From SZUA-430 sp036840015 (GTDB lineage: Bacteria > Pseudomonadota > Alphaproteobacteria > Micropepsales > Micropepsaceae): DNA of 34,552 nt. Within the stretch, counting starts at the first letter, position 1; every line of letters begins with the position of its first letter. Location: positions 1 to 34,552 of the forward strand of contig DAISVV010000003.1 of the NCBI GenBank assembly GCA_036840015.1. Reading direction: 5' to 3'. The notes below the pieces were generated by a model that saw only the letters and a list, made by a program, of their open reading frames with translations, did not search any database and was not told where the DNA came from. Positions 13,942-21,569 of this stretch are shown piece after piece. The position numbers and the translations under genes were made by a program.

Positions 13942-15006
13942 CTAGCTTCTCCAGCGCAAGGTGGCGGGTTTGACGGGGTTGGTAAATTCCCGGCGTTCGG
14001 CCAGCGCGTCCGTCCATTCCTTCTTCAGGCGGAAGTACCAGATCGCCGGGGTGTCGGCGTCCTGGATCAGCATCATGCGGGGATTGTACTTCAGGCCCTC
14101 CATCTGGTCGGTCACGATCTTTCGGTCCTGACCGAGGAAGGTCCGCGCAACGATTTGCGCAATCGGCTTGAACGGCGCGAGCCAGGACAGGTTCCAGAAG
14201 AAGGTCTGGGTCACTTCGGTCTCGCTGGCGTTCAAGGGAGTGCAGGTCGTCAGGCCGATGATCTCGGACCGGCCGGCCTTGATGTGCTCGATGCGGGTGC
14301 CGGGGAGCTGGAAGGAGATCTCCGTCGTCCTGTCACCGCCGAGCAGCTTGTAGAGGGTCGAGTTGCTTGAGGGCGTGTGCGTGACCATGGTGAAGCCCAT
14401 GGGCGAGGGCTCGTACTTCTTTTCCTTTGCATAGCTTGAGCCCTGCGAACGCCACCACCACGCCTTGTGAACGAAGGGGCCGTGGGCCGGATCCATAAGG
14501 CCGACGACCGCGTGGTCGATGGGGCAGGGGAAGAGCTGCGCCTCGATCAGGGTTGGCCTCGCGTCTGGTGCTATGGGAAGGCTTGGCGGTTCCTGCGTGG
14601 GCGCGGGGCTGCGCTCGTCCTCGGCCATGTAGATCCAGACCAGACCGTTCTGCTCGCGGACCGGGTAGCGATAGACATGGATCTTGAGGGGATCGACCCC
14701 TTCCTGCCCGACAAGCGAGGGGATCAGCCGGCACTGGCCCGATGGCGCAAAGCGCCAGCCGTGGTAGGGGCACTCGACCGTGTCATCGACCATGCGTCCC
14801 CGCGAAAGGGGGACACCGCGATGGGGGCACAGGTCGCGCAGGGCAAAGACGTCGCCTGCCTTCGTCCGGCCGAGGAGAACGGGCTCGCCGAGGATCTGCT
14901 TCGGCCTGATTTCGCCGGGCCTGAGCGTGTGCGCGTGGACGGCGAAGTACCAGAGGTTTCGCAGATGGTTCCTCGTGGGCGCTTCCTGGTTCTGTGTCAT
15001 GGCCAT
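13942..15006 (-). CDS. Rieske non-heme iron oxygenase, alpha subunit
   Basis: A 354-residue ring-hydroxylating/demethylating type oxygenase. The Rieske 2Fe-2S ligands are Cys60, His62, Cys79 and His82 (CPHRGVPLSRG and CPYHGWRF). The mononuclear iron site is DPAHGPFVH, where Asp172, His175 and His180 have exactly the D-x2-H-x4-H spacing of naphthalene dioxygenase. It needs a reductase and perhaps a ferredoxin encoded elsewhere, as none is next to it. The substrate is unknown; its length and single-subunit look suit the vanillate-demethylase/phthalate-type group rather than large dioxygenases. Divergent from the crotonase gene across 87 bp, so the two may share a control region. Start codons at 15006 and 15000 are both possible; no strong ribosome binding site is seen for either. 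Confidence 0.9.
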   Translation of the reverse strand: MAMTQNQEAPTRNHLRNLWYFAVHAHTLRPGEIRPKQILGEPVLLGRTKAGDVFALRDLCPHRGVPLSRGRMVDDTVECPYHGWRFAPSGQCRLIPSLVGQEGVDPLKIHVYRYPVREQNGLVWIYMAEDERSPAPTQEPPSLPIAPDARPTLIEAQLFPCPIDHAVVGLMDPAHGPFVHKAWWWRSQGSSYAKEKKYEPSPMGFTMVTHTPSSNSTLYKLLGGDRTTEISFQLPGTRIEHIKAGRSEIIGLTTCTPLNASETEVTQTFFWNLSWLAPFKPIAQIVARTFLGQDRKIVTDQMEGLKYNPRMMLIQDADTPAIWYFRLKKEWTDALAERREFTNPVKPATLRWRS

Positions 15007-15093
15007 GGTCTTGGACTTTCGCGCTTCAATCTGTATCAGAATGAGTGAGCCACCGTCGACCTACAAACCCGGCCCGTCGCCTGCGGAGTTGCC

Positions 15094-15897
15094 ATGACAC
15101 GACCGGTAACCGAAACGCTCATCGTCCGCGTCCGCGGGGGCGTTGCGAGCGTAACCATGAACCGGCCCGAGGTCCGCAATGCGCTCAACCAGCGGGCCTA
15201 TGCGGAGCTGGAAGCCATCTTCCAGTGGATCCAGGCCGAGGAAGACATCCGGGTCGTGGTGCTGACGGGTACCGATCCGGCGTTCTGCTCGGGGGAGGAC
15301 GTCACGCAGATGATGACCGGCCCGGAGCGGGAGAAGAGCCAGGCGCGGCTTGCCGCCGTGCGACCGCGTCTCACACCCGCGGCGGCGGCGATCCATGCCT
15401 GTGACCGGCCGATCATTGCGGCGGTCAATGGTGCGGCTGTCGGCTGGGGCATGGAGCTGTGCCTGCTCGCGGACATCCGCATCGCCTCGCAGCAAGCGCG
15501 TTTTGGCGAGATCTTCGTCAAGCGCGGTCTTGTGACCGATGCGCCGGGCATGATGATCCTGCCGCGGCTGGTCGGGCCGGAGCGGGCCTGCGAACTCCTG
15601 TTCACTGGCGATGTGATCGATGCGCAGACGGCGCAGGCCTGGGGCCTTGTCTCGCGGGTGGTCGAGCATGCGCAGTTGATGGGCGAGGCGGAGGCTCTTG
15701 CGGGTCGGATCGCCGCCAATGCGCCGCTTGCGGTTCGCTACCTGAAGGAGGGCCTGCGCCGGGCCTCGGCTGGCGATCTCAATGAGTTCGGCAGCTGGGT
15801 TTCAGGGACGCTTGCACGCCTCTTCCAGACGGAGGACCACAAGGAGGGTGTCGCCAGCTTCCTCGAGAAGCGCCCTCCTGTGTTCACGGGGCGCTGA
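15094..15897 (+). CDS. enoyl-CoA hydratase/isomerase (crotonase) family protein, PaaG-like
   Basis: A 267-residue crotonase-fold acyl-CoA enzyme. Oxyanion-hole segments are AFCSGEDV (63-70) and NGAAVGWGME (112-121). Glu121 matches Glu144 of rat mitochondrial hydratase, but the second catalytic glutamate (Glu164) is replaced by Phe141. Asp149 in GLVTDAPG matches the aspartate of the PaaG-type PDxGG motif. An isomerase or other crotonase reaction is therefore more likely than classical hydration (inference from residue positions). The C-terminal part ends KEGVASFLEKRPPVFTGR, typical of the family. The next gene starts 1 bp after its stop, so they share a transcript. The divergent Rieske oxygenase suggests a catabolic context. 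Confidence 0.88.
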   Translation: MTRPVTETLIVRVRGGVASVTMNRPEVRNALNQRAYAELEAIFQWIQAEEDIRVVVLTGTDPAFCSGEDVTQMMTGPEREKSQARLAAVRPRLTPAAAAIHACDRPIIAAVNGAAVGWGMELCLLADIRIASQQARFGEIFVKRGLVTDAPGMMILPRLVGPERACELLFTGDVIDAQTAQAWGLVSRVVEHAQLMGEAEALAGRIAANAPLAVRYLKEGLRRASAGDLNEFGSWVSGTLARLFQTEDHKEGVASFLEKRPPVFTGR

Positions 15898-15898
15898 G

Positions 15899-16246
15899 AT
15901 GGCGCTGTTCTTCGACCAGTCATGGTTTGATGCCGAGCTTGCACGGACGGGCGCGAGCCGCGCGGATGTTGCACGGTTGCTTTCACTGACGCTGCAGCAG
16001 GTCGACGAGCTCTGGAAGGACCAGCGCGAGCTCACGGCGCGGGATGTTGCGCTTCTGGGCCGGTTCCTGAACCAGCCCGCGCGCGTGATCGCGGAGCGCG
16101 CCGGTGTTTCCACGCCTGTCCCGGACGAGAAGGCCGGGCCTGATGTCGTCATTGCGTCTCTCAGTGAACGGGTCGAGCAGCTTGAAGCGCAGGTCCGGCT
16201 CCTGAGCGCGGAGGTCGAGCGGCTCAAGTCATCAAAGCCGGGCTGA
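15899..16246 (+). CDS. small HTH protein with C-terminal coiled coil
   Basis: A 115-residue protein. Residues about 10-65 form a helical domain resembling an XRE-type helix-turn-helix (TGASRADVARLLSLTLQQVDELW then TARDVALLGRFLNQPARVIAERAGV). After a Pro-rich linker, residues 84-112 form a heptad-like coiled coil (VIASLSERVEQLEAQVRLLSAEVERLK). It could be a DNA-binding regulator, or a scaffold in which the HTH fold is not used for DNA. It starts 1 bp after the stop of the crotonase gene and is probably coupled to it. The frame stays open upstream into the crotonase gene, but the ATG at 15899 is the first sensible start. Its end overlaps the candidate small gene on the other strand. Confidence 0.72.
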   Translation: MALFFDQSWFDAELARTGASRADVARLLSLTLQQVDELWKDQRELTARDVALLGRFLNQPARVIAERAGVSTPVPDEKAGPDVVIASLSERVEQLEAQVRLLSAEVERLKSSKPG

Positions 16247-16422
16247 CAGCCAGCGCCATGCGGGCGCGTCGATCCTGTCGGCTGCTTCGTAGAGGCGCGC
16301 TGCGCGTGCAGCCGAGGGGCCTTGAGGCCGGACGGACTGCCCGAGAACCTGGGAGACGAATGCCGGCTCGAAGGTGCCGGAGGCAGGCCTTGGCCTTGCG
16401 GTCCTGCGATCAGCGTGAGGTT
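16232..16422 (-). pseudogene. candidate small protein gene, apparently frameshifted
   Basis: On the minus strand, 16375 to 16232 reads as a protein-like 47-residue stretch (TFEPAFVSQVLGQSVRP through to AWRWLSARL and a TGA stop). The segment just upstream (16422 to about 16376) makes sense in a different frame as NLTLIAGPQGQGLPP. One missing base near 16376 would join them into one short protein of about 63 residues or more. No good start codon with a ribosome binding site is visible upstream in either frame. It may be a decayed gene, a gene with a sequencing error, or chance in a GC-rich context. Its last 15 bp overlap the end of the HTH gene. Confidence 0.35.
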
Positions 16423-16757
16423 GCGCCGGTTGCTCCGCGCCAGAGGATGGCCGCGCTCCTCGGCCCTCCGTTCGGCATGTCGGGGCAACCGGCGCTATCC
16501 GGCGCGTTGCGAACTGTGTCGTTCGCGCCGAAATGGGACAGGCGGGGCTGATCCTGGTCATTGTCCTGCTGACGTCGCACGGCGCGTGCCAGCCTTCTTG
16601 GAACATCCTTAAGCTTAACCCGAGGGGCGGTGCCGTGACACGGTCGCTGCGGGTGGTCCCATTCCGGCTTTCTTAAAAGCTGGCTTGCTAGGGTTGGGAC
16701 GTTGCGAGATGAGGCGAACGGCCCTCCGCCTTTCAGTTTTCGAGTTGGGGGAAGGCA
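16423..16757. other. intergenic region upstream of the EAL gene
   Basis: A 335-bp stretch without a gene I can support. It should contain the promoter of the GGDEF-EAL gene. TTAAGCTTAACC near 16610 and a small inverted repeat (GCTTT, 4-nt loop, AAAGC) near 16670 are visible, but no clear -35/-10 pair. The long minus-strand ORF through here is a shadow of the EAL gene. Confidence 0.45.
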
Positions 16758-18467
16758 GTGTTGTTCGGTCGGGCACAAGCCGCGTCGGCTATCCATCGCA
16801 TGAATGAACTTGGCGAGCTTGAGCGCATGCGCCTTGCGCTCGCGGCCTCTGGCGACCTTGTCTACGACTGGACGCCGGGTGACGGCGCCATCGTGTGGAC
16901 CGATGATCCGAGCAAGGCGCTTGGTGTCGGCAGCGAGGCCGATTTCTGCTCCACGCAGCGCTTCCATGCGCTGATCGACAGCGAGGCTGCGGATGCGCGC
17001 TCGCGCATTGCGCAAGAGGCACCGATCGACGGCAAGCCCTTCCGGCTCGAGTATCCGCTGCTGACGGCGTCGGACCCGCTGTGGGTCGAAGACTGCGGCG
17101 TCTGCGTGCCGGGCCGGGATGGCGGGGTGGGGCGCATTGTCGGGGTGCTGCGCAACATTACCGAACGCAAGCTGCGCGAGGCCCATTACAGCTGGGCTGC
17201 GCGGTATGACGAGATGACGGGGCACCTCAACCGCATGCGCCTGAGGGATCACCTCGCGCAGGTGCTCGAACTCATGCCGGTGGCCGACCGCAAGGCTTCC
17301 GCCTATTTCGTGGTGGCGATCGATGACCTTGCGGTCATCAACGAGACCTATGGCTTTGACATGGCGGATGAAGTCATTGTCGCCATCGGGCGACGGCTCG
17401 CCGAGACGGCAGGACCGGGCTGCGCCATCGGCCGGACCGCCGGCAACAAGTTCGGCATCCTCGTGGAGGGTTGCAAGCCGTCGGACATGTGCGTGCGCGC
17501 GGGCCAGTTCCGTGATGCCGCCCGCTCCAAGGTGATCCCGACCCGCAACGGCGCCGTCAGCGTCAGTGTGTCGGTGGGCGCTGTCTCGCTGCCGCAGGAT
17601 GCGCGCAGCAGCCAGGAGGCGATGTCGCGGGCGGAGGAAGCCCTTGACCGGGCAAAGCTCCACGGACGCGACAACTACGCCTCATATTCCCATTCTCCCC
17701 AGCGCGATTCACTTCGAAAGCGTGCCGTGCTGATCGGCGACCAGATCGTCACGGCGCTCGACGAGAACCGCGTGGTCCTTGCCTACCAGCCCATCGTCGA
17801 TGCGCTCACCGGCGAGATTGCCATGCATGAGTGCCTTGCGCGCATCGTGCGGCCTGAAGGGCAGGTCATTGCCGCCGGCGACTTCATCGCGGTGGCCGAG
17901 CAGCTTGGCCTTGTCCGCCGGCTTGACCGGCGGGTGCTGGAGCTGACGGTCGATGCGCTCAGGCGCAGCCAGGGTGCGCGACTGACGCTCAATGTCTCGG
18001 GCATGACTGCCTCGGACCGTCCATCGCTGGAGGCCTTCGTGTCGTACATCGAGGCACACAGGGAAGTGGCGCCGCGGCTGATCGTGGAGCTTACGGAAAC
18101 AGCTGCGCTGATCGACATCGAGGAAAGCATGCGCTTCGTGAGCCGCATCCGAACGCTTGGTGCGCGCGTCGCGATCGACGACTTCGGGGCGGGCTACACG
18201 TCGTTCCGCAATCTGCAGGCGCTGAAGGTGGACATGGTGAAGGTCGACGGCACGTTCGTCAAAGACCTTGCCGACAGCCGGGACAACCAGATCTTCGTCA
18301 GCACGCTTGTGAACCTGGCGAGGAACTTCAATCTGTCGACCGTTGCCGAGTGGGTCGGCAGCGAGCGGGAGAGCGCTATCCTGCGCGGCTATGGCGTCGA
18401 CTATTTCCAGGGCATCCACTATGGGGCGCCCAGCATCGCCGAGCCCTGGGCCAAGCCGGTTTCGTAG
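16758..18467 (+). CDS. PAS-GGDEF-EAL protein, probable c-di-GMP phosphodiesterase
   Basis: A 569-residue signalling protein, probably cytoplasmic (no clear membrane helix). Residues ~20-140 form a PAS-like sensor ending in the PAC signature GVLRNITERK. A GGDEF domain (~150-310) follows, whose active-site motif is degenerate: AGNKF (228-232) replaces GGDEF, so cyclase activity is unlikely. An EAL domain (~325-560) retains the residues needed for c-di-GMP hydrolysis: Glu358 (HECL in place of EAL), Asn412, Glu444 and Glu447, Asp474-Asp475 (IDDFGAGYTSF), Lys495, Glu531 and Gln551. The likely net role is c-di-GMP breakdown, perhaps with GTP or a ligand sensed by the dead GGDEF and PAS parts (inference). 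The GTG start follows GGGGGAAGG; a TTG directly after it is an alternative. The gene has its own upstream region and is not in an evident operon. Confidence 0.92.
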   Translation: MLFGRAQAASAIHRMNELGELERMRLALAASGDLVYDWTPGDGAIVWTDDPSKALGVGSEADFCSTQRFHALIDSEAADARSRIAQEAPIDGKPFRLEYPLLTASDPLWVEDCGVCVPGRDGGVGRIVGVLRNITERKLREAHYSWAARYDEMTGHLNRMRLRDHLAQVLELMPVADRKASAYFVVAIDDLAVINETYGFDMADEVIVAIGRRLAETAGPGCAIGRTAGNKFGILVEGCKPSDMCVRAGQFRDAARSKVIPTRNGAVSVSVSVGAVSLPQDARSSQEAMSRAEEALDRAKLHGRDNYASYSHSPQRDSLRKRAVLIGDQIVTALDENRVVLAYQPIVDALTGEIAMHECLARIVRPEGQVIAAGDFIAVAEQLGLVRRLDRRVLELTVDALRRSQGARLTLNVSGMTASDRPSLEAFVSYIEAHREVAPRLIVELTETAALIDIEESMRFVSRIRTLGARVAIDDFGAGYTSFRNLQALKVDMVKVDGTFVKDLADSRDNQIFVSTLVNLARNFNLSTVAEWVGSERESAILRGYGVDYFQGIHYGAPSIAEPWAKPVS

Positions 18468-18557
18468 CGATCACGGCCTGCGACAACGAGGAGTGCGGCG
18501 GGGCGCTGCGGTCCGCTCTATTCTCGTGTCCGCGACAGTCGAGAGACGGCGGGCAAC

Positions 18558-18929
18558 ATGCAGGACGCAGGGCAGGACAGGAATTTCTGGCTGGGATTTC
18601 GGCGCGGTCTTTCGGGGCGCAGTCCCTGCTGCGGACAGGCGCGGCTCTTCTCATCCTATCTCAAGGTGGTCCCGCGCTGTCCTTCCTGCGGGCACGAGCT
18701 TGCGCAATACAAGTCGGATGACGGTCCTGCCTATTTCACGATCCTGATCGTCGGACACCTTGTGCTTGGACCGGTACTGCTGCTGGAGGTCGTGCGGACC
18801 ATGCCCATCGCGCCGACGCTGGCCGTGATGCTGACGGGGCTGGTGGCGCTTACGCTCTGGTTGCTTCCGATCGTGAAGGGTGCGTTTGTCGGCGCGCAAT
18901 GGGCCGTGCGCGACGACGGTACCCAATAG
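18558..18929 (+). CDS. DUF983 membrane protein
   Basis: A 123-residue protein of the DUF983 family. The N-terminal cytoplasmic part carries two zinc-ribbon-like knuckles. The first is RSPCCGQARLF, where the family normally has CPxCGxGxLF, so its leading Cys is Ser with a neighbouring Cys gained. The second, PRCPSCGHEL, is intact. Two hydrophobic segments follow (FTILIVGHLVLGPVLLLEVV and LAVMLTGLVALTLWLLPIV) with a short periplasmic loop between them, and a cytoplasmic tail. Function is unknown. It lies 90 bp after the EAL gene and its stop is 1 bp from the stop of the convergent pentapeptide-repeat gene. Confidence 0.82.
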   Translation: MQDAGQDRNFWLGFRRGLSGRSPCCGQARLFSSYLKVVPRCPSCGHELAQYKSDDGPAYFTILIVGHLVLGPVLLLEVVRTMPIAPTLAVMLTGLVALTLWLLPIVKGAFVGAQWAVRDDGTQ

Positions 18930-18930
18930 G

Positions 18931-19473
18931 TCAGTTGCGGCAATAGGCGATGCGCATGCCCTCGGGAACGCGGGTCTGGGCTGTGGCACAGGCGCGCGCA
19001 ACCTGCTCGGCCGTCAGGCCGATGGTCTGCGACAAGTCAGTTGACTGGATCTGTGTGCCGACAAAGACCGCGTTGGTGAGGTTCGTGCCCTCGAGGTTGG
19101 CGCCAACCAGCCAGGTCCAGTTGAGCCATGCGTGGCTCAGGTCTGCGCCGCGCAGGTCCGCGCCTTCGAGGCGTGCCCCCGACAGGTTGGCGTAGCGCAG
19201 GGATGCCTTGCTCAGATTGGCGCCATTGAGCTGTGCGCCGGCGAGGTTGGCTCCATCAAGCTTGGCGCCGGACAGGTTCGCGTCGACAAGGACGGCCAGC
19301 TGAAAGAAGCCGTTCTCCAGGTCTGCACCCGACAGGTCGCAGCGATTGCACTGGGGGATGCCCGAAGTGTCCCGAGCCCGCGCGACATCCCGGCTGTTGG
19401 CCGCGAGTGCCACGTCCTGCGTGACCGAGAGAAGACAGGCAGCCGCAACAAGGGCCGCGCCAAGATTTTTCAT
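18931..19473 (-). CDS. secreted pentapeptide-repeat protein
   Basis: A 180-residue protein with an N-terminal signal peptide (MKNLGAALVAAACLLS..., likely cut after ALA near residue 24). Residues about 45-150 consist of tandem A(D/N)LxG-type pentapeptides (for example ANLSG, ANLAG, ADLRG), which fold as a right-handed beta helix. The C-terminal ~30 residues (TAEQVARACATAQTRVPEG...YCRN) are a small cap; Cys42, Cys45, Cys162 and Cys178 could form disulfides in the periplasm. The role is unknown; such helices often act as protein-binding scaffolds. The ATG at 19473 has GGAG 7 nt upstream. An ORF start 105 nt further up lacks these features. Confidence 0.85.
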   Translation of the reverse strand: MKNLGAALVAAACLLSVTQDVALAANSRDVARARDTSGIPQCNRCDLSGADLENGFFQLAVLVDANLSGAKLDGANLAGAQLNGANLSKASLRYANLSGARLEGADLRGADLSHAWLNWTWLVGANLEGTNLTNAVFVGTQIQSTDLSQTIGLTAEQVARACATAQTRVPEGMRIAYCRN

Positions 19474-19510
19474 GACACACTCCGCCTTTGAGGGGTGCAG
19501 GGAGACAGAG

Positions 19511-20128
19511 TTACTTGCGATTTGCAAGCTCGTCGAGCTGGCGACGCATGGCATCGAGCTGCGCCTTGAGCTCGGCAATTTCCTGGTCCGCGGATGTGCC
19601 GCCCGACTGATCGGCGGCTGCCTCGTGTGATCCCTGCCCGTCGCGATCCTGCGGCCGGTTGGGCATCAGGGCACCGAAGGGGGTGAACATGCGAAGCGTG
19701 CGCTCGAACATGGCCATGTTCTGCCGCGCGAGGCCCTCGAAGTCCTTCAGCATCGTCTTGCCGCCGAAGGTCGAGGTGAGCTGCTCGCGCATGCGCTCGT
19801 GGTTCTTGGAGAAGGAATCCATGCTCAGGTTCAGGTAGCCCGGCACGAGCGCCTGCATGCTGTCGCCATAGAAGCGGATCAGTTGGCGGAGGAACTGGAT
19901 CGGCAGCAATTGCTGGCCTCCCTTGCCTTCCTCCTCGAAGATGATCTGGGTGAGGACCGCGCGGGTAATGTCCTCGCCGGTCTTGGCATCATGGACATTG
20001 AATTCCTGGCCCCGCTTGACCATGTCCGCGAGGTGGTCGAGCGTGACGTAGCTTGATGTCGCCGTGTTGTAGAGGCGACGGTTCGCGTATTTTTTGATGG
20101 TGATCGGTTCGGCGTTTGGCGTCGTCAT
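19511..20128 (-). CDS. phaR: polyhydroxyalkanoate synthesis repressor PhaR
   Basis: A 205-residue regulator that binds both DNA and polyhydroxybutyrate granules and represses phasin and its own gene when no polymer is present (family knowledge). The N-terminal DNA-binding region is typical: IKKYANRRLYNTATSSYVTL (residues 10-29). The PHB-accumulation motifs follow, LPIQFLRQLIRFYGDSMQ and VPGYLNLSMD (about 75-105). A Gly/Ser-rich linker then leads to a short C-terminal coiled coil (ADQEIAELKAQLDAMRRQLDELANRK). The ATG at 20128 is the natural start; the open frame upstream is not PhaR-like. It is divergent from phaA across 241 bp containing a perfect GCATTGC/GCAATGC palindrome, a likely autoregulatory operator. 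Confidence 0.95.
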   Translation of the reverse strand: MTTPNAEPITIKKYANRRLYNTATSSYVTLDHLADMVKRGQEFNVHDAKTGEDITRAVLTQIIFEEEGKGGQQLLPIQFLRQLIRFYGDSMQALVPGYLNLSMDSFSKNHERMREQLTSTFGGKTMLKDFEGLARQNMAMFERTLRMFTPFGALMPNRPQDRDGQGSHEAAADQSGGTSADQEIAELKAQLDAMRRQLDELANRK

Positions 20129-20158
20129 GGGCGTTTCGTCCCGAATTGCTGACTTGCC

Positions 20159-20196
20159 GCATTGCACGCAATGCGAGCTTGTTGCAGTGCATTCTA
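20159..20196 (-). promoter_or_regulatory. phaR promoter with candidate PhaR operator
   Basis: On the minus strand a -10-like TAGAAT (complement of 20191-20196) puts the phaR transcript start near 20184. A perfect 7-bp inverted repeat GCATTGC-AC-GCAATGC (20159-20174) follows, 31 nt before the phaR ATG, with extra TGCA repeats at 20183-20191. PhaR is known to bind TGC-rich sites, so this fits an autorepression operator just downstream of the start. No good -35 is seen. Confidence 0.5.
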
Positions 20197-20332
20197 GGCG
20201 AGTTCGTGCGCCATTCCTATCGTTGATGCACAGGGGAGGCCCTGGTGCCCGGTGGCGGTTCGAAAACTCGCACAAAACCGCCGGAATTCCATGGCCCTTC
20301 GGCGCTTGACGTGCCATCCTCAACGTTAACCC

Positions 20333-20348
20333 CGAGACGGTCGTCTCG
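20333..20348 (+). promoter_or_regulatory. perfect inverted repeat upstream of phaA
   Basis: CGAGACG (20333-20339) and CGTCTCG (20342-20348), with a 2-nt spacer, lie 7 nt before the AAGGAG ribosome binding site of phaA. It could be an operator or an mRNA hairpin near the translation start. TTGACG at about 20306 might be a -35, but no clear -10 follows it. Confidence 0.45.
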
Positions 20349-20369
20349 AGATCCCAAGGAGTGAACCCG

Positions 20370-21545
20370 ATGCCCGATGTCGCCATTGTTGCAGCTGCAC
20401 GAACGCCCGTGGGCTCGTTCAACGGCTCGTTCGCGAGCGTGCCTGCCCATGAACTTGGAAAAACGGTGATCCGCGAGGTGCTCAAGCGTGCGCAGCTCGA
20501 GCCGCGCGACGTGAGCGAGGTCATCCTGGGGCAAATCCTGTCGGCGGCGCAGGGGCAGAATCCGGCCCGGCAGGCTGCGATCCATGCCGGGATCCCGGTC
20601 GAGGTGCCGGCATGGGGGGTGAACCAGCTCTGCGGCTCGGGGCTGAGGGCCGTGGCGCTGGGCCACCAGGCGATTGCCAATGGCGACTCGCAGGTGGTGA
20701 TCGCCGGCGGGCAGGAATCCATGTCGATGGCTCCGCATGCGGCTTATCTCAGGGCGGGGCAGAAGATGGGCGCGCTCGAGTTCGTCGACACGATGATCAA
20801 GGATGGGCTTATCGACGTCTTCAACGGCTATCACATGGGCAATACGGCCGAGAATGTTGCCAAGGAGTGGCAGATCACGCGCGAGCAGCAGGACCAGTTT
20901 GCGGTCGCCTCGCAGAACAAGGCCGAGGCGGCGCGCAAGGCCGGGCGCTTCAAGGACGAGATTGCTGGCGTCACCATCAAGGAAAAAAAGGGTGAGCGCG
21001 TCATTGACACGGACGAGTATATCCGCGACGGCGTCACGTATGCCTCGATCAAGGACCTGCGGCCTGCCTTCTTGCGCGAAGGGGGGACGGTCACGGCCGC
21101 CAATGCCAGCGGCATCAATGACGGCGCTGCCGCCGTCGTGCTGATGTCCCTCAAGGAGGCCGAGGGGCGCGGGCTGAAGCCGATTGCGGTCATCAAGTCG
21201 TGGGCGCAGGCGGGTGTCGATCCCAAGATCATGGGCACCGGACCCATCCCTGCGTCGCGCCAGGCCCTGAAGCGGGCCGGCTGTAATGTTGGCGAGCTCG
21301 ACCTGATCGAGGCGAACGAAGCCTTCGCGGCGCAGGCCTGCGCCGTCAACAAGGACATGGGCTGGGATCCGGCAAAGGTGAATGTGAATGGTGGCGCCAT
21401 CGCCATCGGGCATCCGATCGGCGCCTCAGGCGGCCGCGTGCTTGTCTCGCTGCTCCACGAGATGCAGAAGCGCAATGCCCGCAAGGGCCTTGCCACGCTG
21501 TGCATCGGTGGCGGTATGGGCATTGCCATGTGTGTTGAACGCTAG
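20370..21545 (+). CDS. phaA: acetyl-CoA C-acetyltransferase (beta-ketothiolase)
   Basis: Condenses two acetyl-CoA to acetoacetyl-CoA, the first step of polyhydroxybutyrate synthesis; cytoplasmic tetramer in the family. 391 residues, the normal length. The nucleophile Cys88 is in NQLCGSGLRA, the catalytic His348 in AIGHPIGASGG, and the proton-transfer Cys378 in CIGGGMG. The ATG at 20370 is set by AAGGAG 8 nt upstream; a GTG at 20361 overlaps that ribosome binding site and is rejected. phaB follows after 24 bp, and phaR is divergent. No PHA synthase (phaC) is in the window, so the synthase must be elsewhere. Confidence 0.97.
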   Translation: MPDVAIVAAARTPVGSFNGSFASVPAHELGKTVIREVLKRAQLEPRDVSEVILGQILSAAQGQNPARQAAIHAGIPVEVPAWGVNQLCGSGLRAVALGHQAIANGDSQVVIAGGQESMSMAPHAAYLRAGQKMGALEFVDTMIKDGLIDVFNGYHMGNTAENVAKEWQITREQQDQFAVASQNKAEAARKAGRFKDEIAGVTIKEKKGERVIDTDEYIRDGVTYASIKDLRPAFLREGGTVTAANASGINDGAAAVVLMSLKEAEGRGLKPIAVIKSWAQAGVDPKIMGTGPIPASRQALKRAGCNVGELDLIEANEAFAAQACAVNKDMGWDPAKVNVNGGAIAIGHPIGASGGRVLVSLLHEMQKRNARKGLATLCIGGGMGIAMCVER

Positions 21546-21569
21546 TCATCGAGGATCAAGGAGGAAGAC

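Noticed and set aside
16410..17663. 417-codon minus-strand frame opposite the EAL gene
   Set aside because: Shadow frame; no domain and no ribosome binding site, while the plus strand encodes a clear PAS-GGDEF-EAL protein.
19511..20722. PhaR with a 198-residue N-terminal extension
   Set aside because: The extension is antisense to phaA and unlike any PhaR N-terminus; the ATG at 20128 gives the normal protein.
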